NCBI GenBank assembly: GCA_023665185.1
Contig: JAMPEL010000025.1
Coordinates: 1-33,423, forward strand
Reading direction: 5' to 3'
Origin: Roseburia sp.
GTDB taxonomy: Bacteria; Bacteroidota; Bacteroidia; Bacteroidales; Bacteroidaceae
Length of the DNA: 33,423 nt
The notes under the pieces were generated by a model. It ran no database searches. It was not told the origin of the DNA and saw nothing but the letters and a program-made list of their open reading frames with translations. How positions within the stretch are numbered: position 1 is the stretch's first letter; every line of letters begins with the position of its first letter. The position numbers and the translations under genes are program-made. This document shows positions 7,317 to 15,286 of the stretch, piece by piece.

Positions 7317-9230
7317 ATGGTAAAAAATTTACGCAAAGTAATGGCTCTGACAGCGTTAGCACTCACTGCCAATATTACCAACGCACAGGAAATGCCACAA
7401 ATTCCAAACTCAGACTTTGAGTTGTGGACAGAGACAAATGACAAGAACCACGAACCGGACAATTGGAACTCTTTTGAGACTGCAGGAGGAGCTATTGCTG
7501 AAAGCCCTTTTTTATCAAGCTTTGTAGTACAACAGCAAGTAGAACAGTCAAAAGAAGTGCGTCCAGGCTCTACAGGCAAATACAGTGCTGTAATATGGGC
7601 ACGCAACGCTATTATCGCCACTGCACAAGCGAACCTTACTCTTGGAAGAATCATTGCAGGAAGTGCCAGTGCCGCAGACAAAGCAAACCACAACCAGACC
7701 ATCACTTCTGACGAGAATTTCAGTCAGAAACTCGGTGCTCTTCCTAAAGCTATTGTGGCATGGGTAAAATTTGTCCCTAACGGCATTTCAGAGGATGCGC
7801 CATACGCACGCATCTCTGCCACAATACACGATGAATATGATTACATCGAATACGGAACAGCTGAGGCCTCTGCCGAAGATACAGACAATGCGGCACATGT
7901 AGTAGCTCATGCCGAGCAAAACTTCCTGCCTTCCACAGATGAGAGCGGCAAATACCAGTGGCAGCGTCTGGAGATTCCATTCTCTACAGAAGGCTATACA
8001 GCTACAAACCCTGCATACATCATCGTAAATCTGACCACAAATGCTATACCTGGAAAGGGATTTGCCAATGACTCGCTCTACATTGATGATATAGAACTTG
8101 TCTATGATGAAGTACAGGAACCGGAACCAAGCTATGCAGAAGCCCTTTCCGACAACTATACAGGCACACTCACTGTCAGCATCGATGGCAACGAGACACC
8201 TGCCAGCAAAGAACTCATCAACATCAGCAAGAACGAGGACGGAACAATCGACCTCAGCCTCAACAACTTCAAGTTGTTCAACGGCATGGATGACGAGGGC
8301 AACATAAACTATATGTTTGTGGGCAATATCCAAATTACAGACATCAAACCAACAAGTGAAGACGGACAACTGATAAACATCAGCAAGGAGCAGGAAATCA
8401 TCATCACAGAAGGTACGGAACCGGAAGGAGTACAATGGATTGGCCCTATGCTCTCAATGATGGGCGGCATTCCGGTAAGTGTCAATGGTACGGCTGAAGG
8501 TGAGAACCTTGACTTGGATATCCACATCATAATGGGAGCAGGAGAAGAAGCACAGGACATCACGGTTAATTTCACAACAAAAGAGCAAGAGCCGAACTAT
8601 GCAGAACTGCTGTCTGACAGCTATACAGGTGTTCTGACCGTGACAATCAACGGTGACGCAGTACCTGCAAGTCAAGAAGTCATCGGCATCAGCAAGAATG
8701 AGGACGGAACAATCAACCTCAACCTTGACAACTTTAAGTTTGTCAGCGACATTTCCGAAGATGGAGAATACAGCTACATGTTTGTCGGCAACATCCTTGT
8801 CACAGACATCAAGCCTACAAGTGAGGACGGACAGACTATCAATATCAGCAAGGAGCAGGAAATCATCATCACAGAAGGCACAGAACCGGAAGGAGCACAG
8901 TGGATGGGACCAATGCTTTGTAAGGATGGCGGCATACCTGTCAGCATCAACGGTACGGCAGAAGGCGAAGATCTTGACCTCGATATAGACATCGAGCTTG
9001 AAATGGCACCTGGATTCGCCATGCTGATTCATGTTGATTTCAACACCAAAGAAACAATCATCGATGCAATTGCCGCAGCGCGCCCTTCAGCCAACAAGGG
9101 TTATGTCGTTTATACACTCAACGGCACACGTGTTGCCGCAGGCTCAGGAAAGGCAAATCTCACAAACCTTCCAAAGGGAGTCTACATTGTAGAGTGCAAC
9201 GGTGAACGCACTAAAGTCATGAACAAATAA
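7317..9230 (+). CDS. Secreted PCMD protein with two calycin-like modules and T9SS-like tail
   Basis: The 637-aa protein has a signal peptide ending in ITNAQ. A PCMD-like jelly roll follows (about 25-265; IPNSDFELWTE start, SLYIDDIELVYDE end). Then come two calycin-like modules (about 272-425 and 427-580) with a 155-residue period and long identical blocks such as INISKEQEIIITEGTEPEG. The C-terminal end (about 585-637) reads YVVYTLNGTRV..LPKGVYIVECNG..KVMNK, which resembles type A sorting domains of the type IX secretion system. These also occur in Bacteroidales where T9SS function is uncertain. AAAGAAAGGA just upstream may act as ribosome-binding site. No catalytic motif is evident; the likely role is glycan or ligand binding at the surface. 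Confidence 0.75.
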   Translation: MVKNLRKVMALTALALTANITNAQEMPQIPNSDFELWTETNDKNHEPDNWNSFETAGGAIAESPFLSSFVVQQQVEQSKEVRPGSTGKYSAVIWARNAIIATAQANLTLGRIIAGSASAADKANHNQTITSDENFSQKLGALPKAIVAWVKFVPNGISEDAPYARISATIHDEYDYIEYGTAEASAEDTDNAAHVVAHAEQNFLPSTDESGKYQWQRLEIPFSTEGYTATNPAYIIVNLTTNAIPGKGFANDSLYIDDIELVYDEVQEPEPSYAEALSDNYTGTLTVSIDGNETPASKELINISKNEDGTIDLSLNNFKLFNGMDDEGNINYMFVGNIQITDIKPTSEDGQLINISKEQEIIITEGTEPEGVQWIGPMLSMMGGIPVSVNGTAEGENLDLDIHIIMGAGEEAQDITVNFTTKEQEPNYAELLSDSYTGVLTVTINGDAVPASQEVIGISKNEDGTINLNLDNFKFVSDISEDGEYSYMFVGNILVTDIKPTSEDGQTINISKEQEIIITEGTEPEGAQWMGPMLCKDGGIPVSINGTAEGEDLDLDIDIELEMAPGFAMLIHVDFNTKETIIDAIAAARPSANKGYVVYTLNGTRVAAGSGKANLTNLPKGVYIVECNGERTKVMNK

Positions 9231-9257
9231 TACATCACGACAATAATGTCAGCCATT

Positions 9258-9291
9258 AAAGGGGGACGCGCATGTGCGCGTCCCCCTTTTT
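9258..9291 (+). terminator. Terminator of the PCMD locus
   Basis: GGGGGACGCGC (9261-9271) pairs perfectly with GCGCGTCCCCC (9276-9286) around an ATGT loop. It is preceded by AAA and followed by TTTTT, a classical intrinsic terminator. Confidence 0.95.
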
Positions 9292-9418
9292 GCGTATGAA
9301 CAACACCAACATATTCAGAACAACACAGGCATATCCAGCAAATCAGAAAGGCAACCAACACACCCACAGATATATTGTTAAGTTTTGTATTGGAAGACCT
9401 AAAATTCATCTTTTTGTA

Positions 9419-9448
9419 TTGCTATAATGAAAAGATAAACTAATTTTG
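9419..9448 (+). promoter_or_regulatory. glsA-glsB promoter
   Basis: TTG (9419-9421), a 19-bp gap and TAATTTTG (9441-9448) fit the Bacteroidota consensus. The predicted start near 9452 leaves a leader of only about 14 nt. Confidence 0.65.
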
Positions 9449-9465
9449 CGTTATAATTCATTCGT

Positions 9466-10305
9466 ATGGACACAGAAAAACAAGAATTTCTTATTGATAT
9501 AGACCAGATTCTGAAAGACAAAGCCGGCAGTAAAGCAAAATACGTGCCGGGATTTGTTGTCTCATGGCTGAAAAAGATTCTGCACCAAAACGAGGTCAAC
9601 AGTTTCCTCACAGGCAGAGCCAAAGGAAAAGTGGGCATCGACTTTCTTGACGAGTGCGTATCCTATCTTGAAATGGAACTTCATGTACAAGGTCTTGACA
9701 AACTTCCCGGAAACGAGGGAGGAAGATACTTCACCATTGTCAGCAACCATCCCCTCGGAGGCGAGGACGGTGTGGCACTCGGCTCCATACTCTGCCATAA
9801 ATACGACAGCAAGATAAAATATCTGGTCAATGACATACTTATGAATCTCCACGGGCTTGCCCCTCTTTGCATCCCCATCAACAAGACCGGCAGCCAAAGC
9901 CGCAATTTCCCCAAGATGGTCGATGCCGCATTCCAATCCGACAATAATGTGCTCATGTTCCCTGCCGGCCTTTGCTCCAGACGCGGAGATGACGGCACAA
10001 TACGCGATTTGCAATGGAAAAAGACATTCATCACCAAAAGCATCGAGTATCAGCGCGACATCATTCCCGTACATTTCTCCGGTCAGAACTCCGACCGCTT
10101 CTACAACATAGCCCGCTGGTGCAAGAAGCTCAATCTGAAATTCAACTTAGCCATGCTCTTCCTTGTAGACGAGATGTACAAGAATGTGGGCAAATCCTTT
10201 ACCGTCACATTCGGGGAACCTATTCCGTGGCAAACATTCACCGACAAATCAAAGACTGCGGCTGAATGGGCCGAATGGGTAAAAGAGAAAGTATATACTC
10301 TCTGA
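9466..10305 (+). CDS. glsA: Glycine-lipid O-acyltransferase, PlsC-like (GlsA)
   Basis: This 279-aa protein resembles the lysophospholipid acyltransferase fold. It has VSNHPLGGEDG (acyltransferase block I), PLCIPIN and FPAGLCSRRGDDG (block III, where PlsC has FPEG), then IIPVHFSGQNS. In Bacteroides thetaiotaomicron a PlsC-like and a GNAT-like gene side by side make glycine lipids: GlsB N-acylates glycine and GlsA adds a second acyl chain to the hydroxyl of the first. The same pair is present here 57 bp apart. The His-to-Asp spacing in block I is five intervening residues (PLGGE) rather than the canonical four. The enzyme should act at the inner face of the cytoplasmic membrane with acyl-ACP. 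Confidence 0.8.
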   Translation: MDTEKQEFLIDIDQILKDKAGSKAKYVPGFVVSWLKKILHQNEVNSFLTGRAKGKVGIDFLDECVSYLEMELHVQGLDKLPGNEGGRYFTIVSNHPLGGEDGVALGSILCHKYDSKIKYLVNDILMNLHGLAPLCIPINKTGSQSRNFPKMVDAAFQSDNNVLMFPAGLCSRRGDDGTIRDLQWKKTFITKSIEYQRDIIPVHFSGQNSDRFYNIARWCKKLNLKFNLAMLFLVDEMYKNVGKSFTVTFGEPIPWQTFTDKSKTAAEWAEWVKEKVYTL

Positions 10306-10362
10306 CCGAGGCATATCCCCTATTAACAAGAACAAAGCAACAAACGACATAAATAAAAAGAA

Positions 10363-11355
10363 ATGGAAGAAGAAATTATTGCTCCGATAAGTAAGGAAAT
10401 ACTCAAAGCCGAGCTTACAGACACCAAACGGCTGCGCTTTACCAACAAGAGCAACAACGAAATCTATATAGTCACCTATCAGGATTCCCCCAACGTGGTA
10501 CGTGAGATAGGCCGACTGCGCGAGATTGCTTTCCGTGCGGCAGGCGGAGGAACAGGCAAGGCTCTCGACCTAGATGAGTTCGACACGATGGACGAGCCAT
10601 ACAAGCAGCTTATCGTATGGGACCCTGAGGCAGAGGAAATCATCGGCGGATACAGATACCTTTTGGGCACAGACGCCAAAATAGGGGACGACGGACAGCC
10701 GATATTGGCCACCTCGCACATGTTCCACTTCTCCGAGAAGTTCATGACCGAATACCTGCCCTATACCATAGAGCTGGGACGTTCGTTTGTCACATTGGAA
10801 TACCAATCAACCCGCGCAGGCTCCAAAGCCCTGTTCGCGCTGGACAACCTTTGGGACGGTCTTGGCGCACTGACAGTCATCATGCCGAATGTAAAGTATC
10901 TGTTCGGAAAGATGACGATGTATCCTTCATACAACCGCCGCGGGCGCGACATGATCCTCTACTTCCTCAACAAGCATTTCGAGGACAAAGACAAGCTAAT
11001 CATCCCGATGAAGCCTCTGCAACTGGAGAACGACCCAGTGGAGCTTGCCACAATCTTCAACAAAGAAGACTTCAAGGAGGACTACCGCATACTGAACCAC
11101 GAGGTGCGCAGCCTCGGACTCAACATTCCTCCCCTCGTCAATGCCTACATGAGCCTGTCGCCGACAATGAAGATGTTCGGCACAGCCATCAACTATGGGT
11201 TTGGCGATGTAGAGGAAACAGGCATACTCATCACTGTCGATGAGATTCTTGCCGAAAAATATGTCCGCCACATCGAGACATTCGTAAAAGAACATCCTGA
11301 ACTGGTGCAGATTACAAGCGGTGCCAACAAAATTTTCAGCGAGAAAAAAGACTGA
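10363..11355 (+). CDS. glsB: Glycine N-acyltransferase, hemolysin/OlsB-like GNAT (GlsB)
   Basis: The 330-aa protein contains the OlsB/hemolysin-type GNAT region: VREIGRLREIAFRAAGGGTGKALDLDEFD, then LIVWDPEAEEIIGGYRYLLG and TIELGRSFVTLEYQ. The family makes an amide bond between a 3-hydroxyacyl chain and an amino acid. In B. thetaiotaomicron GlsB uses glycine, giving the monoacylated precursor for GlsA. Annotation pipelines often label such proteins hemolysin or GNAT. The gene lies directly downstream of glsA with no terminator between. The glycine specificity is inferred from the conserved pairing. Confidence 0.8.
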   Translation: MEEEIIAPISKEILKAELTDTKRLRFTNKSNNEIYIVTYQDSPNVVREIGRLREIAFRAAGGGTGKALDLDEFDTMDEPYKQLIVWDPEAEEIIGGYRYLLGTDAKIGDDGQPILATSHMFHFSEKFMTEYLPYTIELGRSFVTLEYQSTRAGSKALFALDNLWDGLGALTVIMPNVKYLFGKMTMYPSYNRRGRDMILYFLNKHFEDKDKLIIPMKPLQLENDPVELATIFNKEDFKEDYRILNHEVRSLGLNIPPLVNAYMSLSPTMKMFGTAINYGFGDVEETGILITVDEILAEKYVRHIETFVKEHPELVQITSGANKIFSEKKD

Positions 11356-11392
11356 CAAATACCGGACAGAGCATACCGCCACCAATACAAAC

Positions 11393-11435
11393 ACATCAAG
11401 CCCCTCAAATCCAATGGATTTGAGGGGCTTGATGT
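11393..11435. terminator. 20-bp perfect palindrome between glsB and dgt
   Basis: ACATCAAGCCCCTCAAATCC (11393-11412) is followed by a 3-nt AAT loop and its exact reverse complement (11416-11435). It lies between the convergent genes glsB and dgt, 38 bp and 98 bp from their stop codons, so it probably terminates both. No proper T tract follows on either side. Confidence 0.65.
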
Positions 11436-11533
11436 TATATATACAATCCTTAATGCCATTATGCACAATCTGCCCATATCCTAAGACATATCTGTATGCT
11501 GACAGGCGCGGCACGGACACCACATCCAGAGAG

Positions 11534-12853
11534 CTACAACACAGGAATACGCTCACCGTTGATTTTACGGATAAGGTCAAGTGCAAAAATGTCCGTCATC
11601 CCCGACACGAAGTCAAGCACCGCCATAAGGCGGGTATATACATTCTCCGAATGCACATCATACTGCGAGGAGACGCGCCTGAGCAGCAGTTTGGAATAGG
11701 CTTTCTCCGGCTCCATCGCCGCCGTGGCAAACAAGTCTATCAATGTAGTGATAATCTTGTATCCTGCCAGTTCAATGTCCACCACATCCTTGCTCTGGTA
11801 AATCTTGCTCACCGACAGCGACATACACCGGCTGTAAGCCTCATAAACCGAGGGTGATATGCTCTTGATGAGAGGACCTTGAAACTCGCCGCTCAATATT
11901 TGCCTCTCATGATTCACAAACGTTGTCACACACTCGCTTTCCAGCTTGCCTATCACACAGGAGCGCAGATATACAATCTGTTCATTGATGTCAGTCACCT
12001 CATCAAACACCCTGCAAATGCGCTCCCTGCGCTCCTCATCGAAGAACGCAAGCAGAATGTCCTTTGTCTCCTCCGTAGAAAGGAGTTTCAGCTTATGGGC
12101 ATCCTCAATGTCCATTATCTCATAGCAAATGTCATCAGCCGCCTCCACCAGATAGACCAAAGGATGGCGGGCATATCGTCCCTCCGCAATCTGCACAATC
12201 CCCAGCTCTCCGGCAATCTTTTTGTATGTCTCCTCCTCACTCTGGAAAAAGCCGAATTTCTGCTTGTCGCCGGCAAAAGATGAGCGGAACGGGTATTTCA
12301 CAATGGAAGCAAGCATAGAGTAAGTCATGACAAAACCGCCTTTCCGCCGTCCGGTGAACTGGTGGGTAAGCAGACGGAAAGCATTCGCATTTCCCTCATA
12401 GTGTATCAAATCCTGCCATTGCTCTGCCGTCACCATATCCTTATATTTCAGCCCGCTGCCCTCCGAGAAATAAGTGGCTATGGCTTTTTCGCCCGAATGT
12501 CCGAAAGGAGGATTGCCCATGTCGTGGGCCAGACACGCGGCACTTACAATATCACCGATTTCACTGATGTGTGTCGATGCCAGTTCGGGATACAGCCCAA
12601 GTAGCCGACGCGCCACATCATCGCCCAACGAGCGTCCCACACTCGCCACTTCAAGACTGTGTGTCAATCTGTTATGTACGAACACACTGCCGGGAAGCGG
12701 AAACACCTGCGTCTTGTTCTGCAAGCGGCGGAACGGAGCGGAGAATATTAACCGGTCGTAGTCCCTCTTAAACTCCGTGCGGTCGTCCTTACGCTTATAA
12801 TGCGACTCCTCTTGCCCGAGACGCTTGTTTGAGATCAGTCTCTCCCAATTCAT
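11534..12853 (-). CDS. dgt: Deoxyguanosinetriphosphate triphosphohydrolase (HD family)
   Basis: dGTPases of this family hydrolyse dNTPs to the nucleoside and tripolyphosphate and help balance the dNTP pool. The 439-aa product has an HD-domain metal site with His65 in RLTHSLEV and His110-Asp111 in AHDMGNPPFGHSG, and the N-terminal motif FRRLQNKTQVFPL typical of Dgt. The start at 12853 (MNWERLISNKRLG) was chosen because homologues begin near this point; in-frame ATGs at 12859 and 12886 would add 2 or 11 residues. Length and motifs fit the Dgt branch that needs no fused regulatory domain. A -7 box lies 36 bp upstream. Confidence 0.93.
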   Translation of the reverse strand: MNWERLISNKRLGQEESHYKRKDDRTEFKRDYDRLIFSAPFRRLQNKTQVFPLPGSVFVHNRLTHSLEVASVGRSLGDDVARRLLGLYPELASTHISEIGDIVSAACLAHDMGNPPFGHSGEKAIATYFSEGSGLKYKDMVTAEQWQDLIHYEGNANAFRLLTHQFTGRRKGGFVMTYSMLASIVKYPFRSSFAGDKQKFGFFQSEEETYKKIAGELGIVQIAEGRYARHPLVYLVEAADDICYEIMDIEDAHKLKLLSTEETKDILLAFFDEERRERICRVFDEVTDINEQIVYLRSCVIGKLESECVTTFVNHERQILSGEFQGPLIKSISPSVYEAYSRCMSLSVSKIYQSKDVVDIELAGYKIITTLIDLFATAAMEPEKAYSKLLLRRVSSQYDVHSENVYTRLMAVLDFVSGMTDIFALDLIRKINGERIPVL

Positions 12854-12888
12854 TGTCATAATAAAACATGTATGTATTAAGAACAAGC

Positions 12889-12896
12889 CAAAGTTA
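12889..12896 (-). promoter_or_regulatory. -7 box of dgt
   Basis: On the minus strand the sequence is TAACTTTG, a TAnnTTTG match, with the predicted start about 31 nt before the dgt ATG. No clear -33 box was found at 19 bp. Confidence 0.5.
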
Positions 12897-13129
12897 CGTA
12901 TTTTCTTCTACACCGTGAAATAAGACCCGATTTTTGGAGAACAAATAACGGCAATCCGCTCCCGAAGCCCCTTGCCCGCAACTTCTTCATGGAGTTCAAG
13001 GCTCATCGCGGCATGGCTCTGACAGTCTCCCCGCTTCCGATATGCTTAGGATACACTTCGGTTGGCGCACATCTCGAACCGACACTGTCCGAAACCGGTT
13101 TTTCCACCTCAATCTACAACTGCCGATTA
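12897..13129. other. Intergenic stretch without recognisable feature
   Basis: This stretch lies between the dgt promoter and the left end of element copy B. It has no plausible gene, promoter or RNA on either strand that I can support. It could be decayed coding sequence. Confidence 0.4.
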
Positions 13130-13760
13130 TGACATTTTGTCAAATCCGGAAAGCATGCTTTTTTTAACACTTTCAAGGCTCATCCTCACCCTTCTTACAC
13201 CCTTTTTTCAGAGCCTTGTCAGTAAATACCTGATAATCAACAAGATGCTATTTTGCGAAAAACATGCAGTTTTAGACCAAAAACTAAGGGTTAGACACAA
13301 AATAGGATGTATTGATAATCAGCAAGTTATGAAAATCCGTGCTCAAAACCGTCATTTTTCAGGTTCAAAATCCATTTTTGTTTTTCGGAGCATGAAAAAG
13401 GCGGTTGCCGTCTTTCTGAGAAAGTGAGTTGGGAAAATGCCCTATTTTGGGCTGAAAAACGGGCTTTGAAAATTTTGTTCACCTTGAAAATAAATTTTGT
13501 GCGCCTTGCGCAAAAAATCAGTGTGCCTTGAAAATAAATTTTCAGCACCTTGTAATTTTGACTTTTTGGGCACTTTTGGGGAGAAAGGGTGTGTTTTGGG
13601 TTGAATTTATATATCTTTTAGTCTGGCAAATTGTTCTATTTGTCCACTTGAAATTCGAGTTCCAAAAACCTCCGTAGAATCGCGTTTTTGCAACCTCGGC
13701 GGAGTCCGGTTCATTTTGAGGCGATTCTACAGAGTCGGAATTTAACATATCAGAATGTCA
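13130..13760 (+). repeat. Dispersed ~630-bp intergenic element, copy B (complete)
   Basis: The copy starts with TGACATTTTGTCA (13130-13142) and ends with TTTAACATATCAGAATGTCA (ending 13760), giving 631 bp. Inside are TGATAATCA boxes at 13231 and 13313, the hairpin-forming AGTTTTAGACCAAAAACTAA, four 22-nt CCTTG units from 13477, and inverted-repeat arms at 13669-13683 and 13721-13730. The first 90 bp after the left palindrome are poorly conserved between copies apart from a TTAACA about 35-40 bp in. No shared open frame exists. Confidence 0.92.
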
Positions 13761-13836
13761 GCAAAACAGCTTCTTATTAAAGCTTTTCAGAAAGATTTGG
13801 CAACATTCAGACACATGCTGCAAGCAAAATAAGTTC

Positions 13837-14952
13837 CTACTCCGGAAGGATATAATTAGCACTGCGCCCGCCTTCGCTGCCAGGGCGCAACATACCTTTT
13901 GCAATAAGGTCATTTATGTCGCGAAGAGCCGTGTCTTGGGAGCAATGGCATATTTTCGCACACTTTGAAGATGTCAGTTTTCCATCAAAGCCATCCCACA
14001 GGCGATTGATGACCTTACGCTGCCGCTCATTAATGCCGATTTCACAGAAACGCTCCCAATATGCGGCTTTTTGCAGTGTGCGCTCAATTGTGCCGGACGC
14101 GCGGAGAACAGCATTTTCAAGGCAGCCGAAAAACCACAGCAACCATTCAGTAATGTCAAGCCCGCCCTTTTGAGTCCGCTCAAGTATCTCATAATATGAT
14201 TTCTTGTTGCGGTTGATTTCAGCCGACATACTATAATATCGCCCATAATCCACATCAAGCCGGGCAAGAAACATATCGGCAAGCGTGCGGCTTATACGGC
14301 CGTTGCCGTCATCAAACGGGTGTATGGTCACAAGCCACAAGTGCGCCACGGCCGCCATAATGAACGGGGAATGACCGGCAGTGTTGCACCACGCTATCAA
14401 GCGCGCCATTTCTGCCGGCACGTCAGTTGAAGGCGGAGCCTCATAATACACTTTCTCATGCCCCAATGCTCCGGATACCACCTGCATCGGCTCATCTCCT
14501 GTCCGCCAGCCTGCCACAGTGATTCTGTGCATACCGCTCCGTCCCAATGGAAACAATGCCGAGTGCCATCCAAACAGCCGCTCATCAGTCAACGGTGCGC
14601 AGCAGTTGCATACGGCATCAAGCATCACATCAACCAATCCCTCTACATAGTGGTCTTCCACAAGCAGCCCATCGTCCTCAATGCCAAGCCGCCGGGCAAT
14701 GCTGCTCCGTACAGAATGGGGATTGAGCGACACTCCCTCTATCTCAGAAGAACTTATCAGCTCTTCAGTCAAGACCGACAGCTGCGAATTGTTTTTCTCA
14801 TTGAAACCCTGCATCAACATCCGCCCATGGAGAAGACCATGCAACTGACTGAGCCGACTTAATGGCTCAAGCAAAGCCGCCGAGTCCCAACAGAACTCAG
14901 GCCAATCCTTGTGTTGCCATATATAAATAGTATGTCTTACTGTTTGCCTCAT
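13837..14952 (-). CDS. Fic-domain protein with DUF4172 N-terminal domain
   Basis: Fic proteins usually transfer AMP from ATP to a target hydroxyl group. The 371-aa product has an N-terminal DUF4172 region (YIWQHKDWPEFCWD at 10-23) and the inhibitory motif SSEIEG (68-73, S/TxxxEG form) ahead of the Fic core. The intact catalytic motif HPFDDGNGRISR lies at 211-222, and a C-terminal winged-helix-like segment (about 300-371) follows. The inhibitory helix lies N-terminal within the same chain, so this is a class II, self-inhibited Fic. An in-frame upstream ATG (15039) lies before the -7 box, so 14952 is preferred. No antitoxin-like gene flanks it, so a two-gene toxin system is not supported. Confidence 0.9.
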   Translation of the reverse strand: MRQTVRHTIYIWQHKDWPEFCWDSAALLEPLSRLSQLHGLLHGRMLMQGFNEKNNSQLSVLTEELISSSEIEGVSLNPHSVRSSIARRLGIEDDGLLVEDHYVEGLVDVMLDAVCNCCAPLTDERLFGWHSALFPLGRSGMHRITVAGWRTGDEPMQVVSGALGHEKVYYEAPPSTDVPAEMARLIAWCNTAGHSPFIMAAVAHLWLVTIHPFDDGNGRISRTLADMFLARLDVDYGRYYSMSAEINRNKKSYYEILERTQKGGLDITEWLLWFFGCLENAVLRASGTIERTLQKAAYWERFCEIGINERQRKVINRLWDGFDGKLTSSKCAKICHCSQDTALRDINDLIAKGMLRPGSEGGRSANYILPE

Positions 14953-14956
14953 GCCA

Positions 14957-14964
14957 CAAAGGTA
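14957..14964 (-). promoter_or_regulatory. -7 box directly before the Fic start codon
   Basis: On the minus strand TACCTTTG ends only 4 nt before the ATG at 14952. With the usual distance from -7 box to start, transcription would begin at or next to the A of the ATG, predicting a leaderless mRNA. The -33 region is weak. Confidence 0.5.
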
Positions 14965-15193
14965 GGCTTTTGCGGTGAAAAAAAACATTTCTCCCCTACT
15001 TCTATCGGGGTAAGCCCCATTGGACGGACCGTTACGCACAGTATGGAAATCATGCCGGAAACAGGCACAAAAGCCACCGTATTTTTACGGGCAAAACCGA
15101 CACGCGGCCGCGTCTGCCTACAAAAAAACATGCGAAAAGCCCCTTTTTTCATTTTTTATGTACATCAACCCCCACTACCTGCCATTTTTTTGT

Positions 15194-15201
15194 TAGTTTT
15201 G
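15194..15201 (+). promoter_or_regulatory. -7 box of the dut operon
   Basis: TAGTTTTG matches TAnnTTTG. The predicted start near 15205 gives an 80-nt leader to the ATG at 15287, which supports that start over the in-frame ATG at 15212. The rest of 14965-15193 shows no gene. Confidence 0.6.
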
Positions 15202-15286
15202 TATTGAAAATATGACATATACGTTTTGCCGCATATCATACACGGCAACGTATCGCAATGTTCAATCAACACACAAAAGAAAAGAC

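Noticed and set aside
13062-13427. 121-aa frame in element copy B
   Set aside because: The frame is not preserved in copies C and D, which carry stops and length changes at matching places.
13130-13760. Insertion sequence
   Set aside because: No transposase fragment is visible in any frame of any copy and no target-site duplication was seen, so it is listed as a repeat of unknown kind.
13837-14952. Toxin-antitoxin pair around the Fic gene
   Set aside because: The inhibitory motif is within the same protein and no small partner gene lies on either side.
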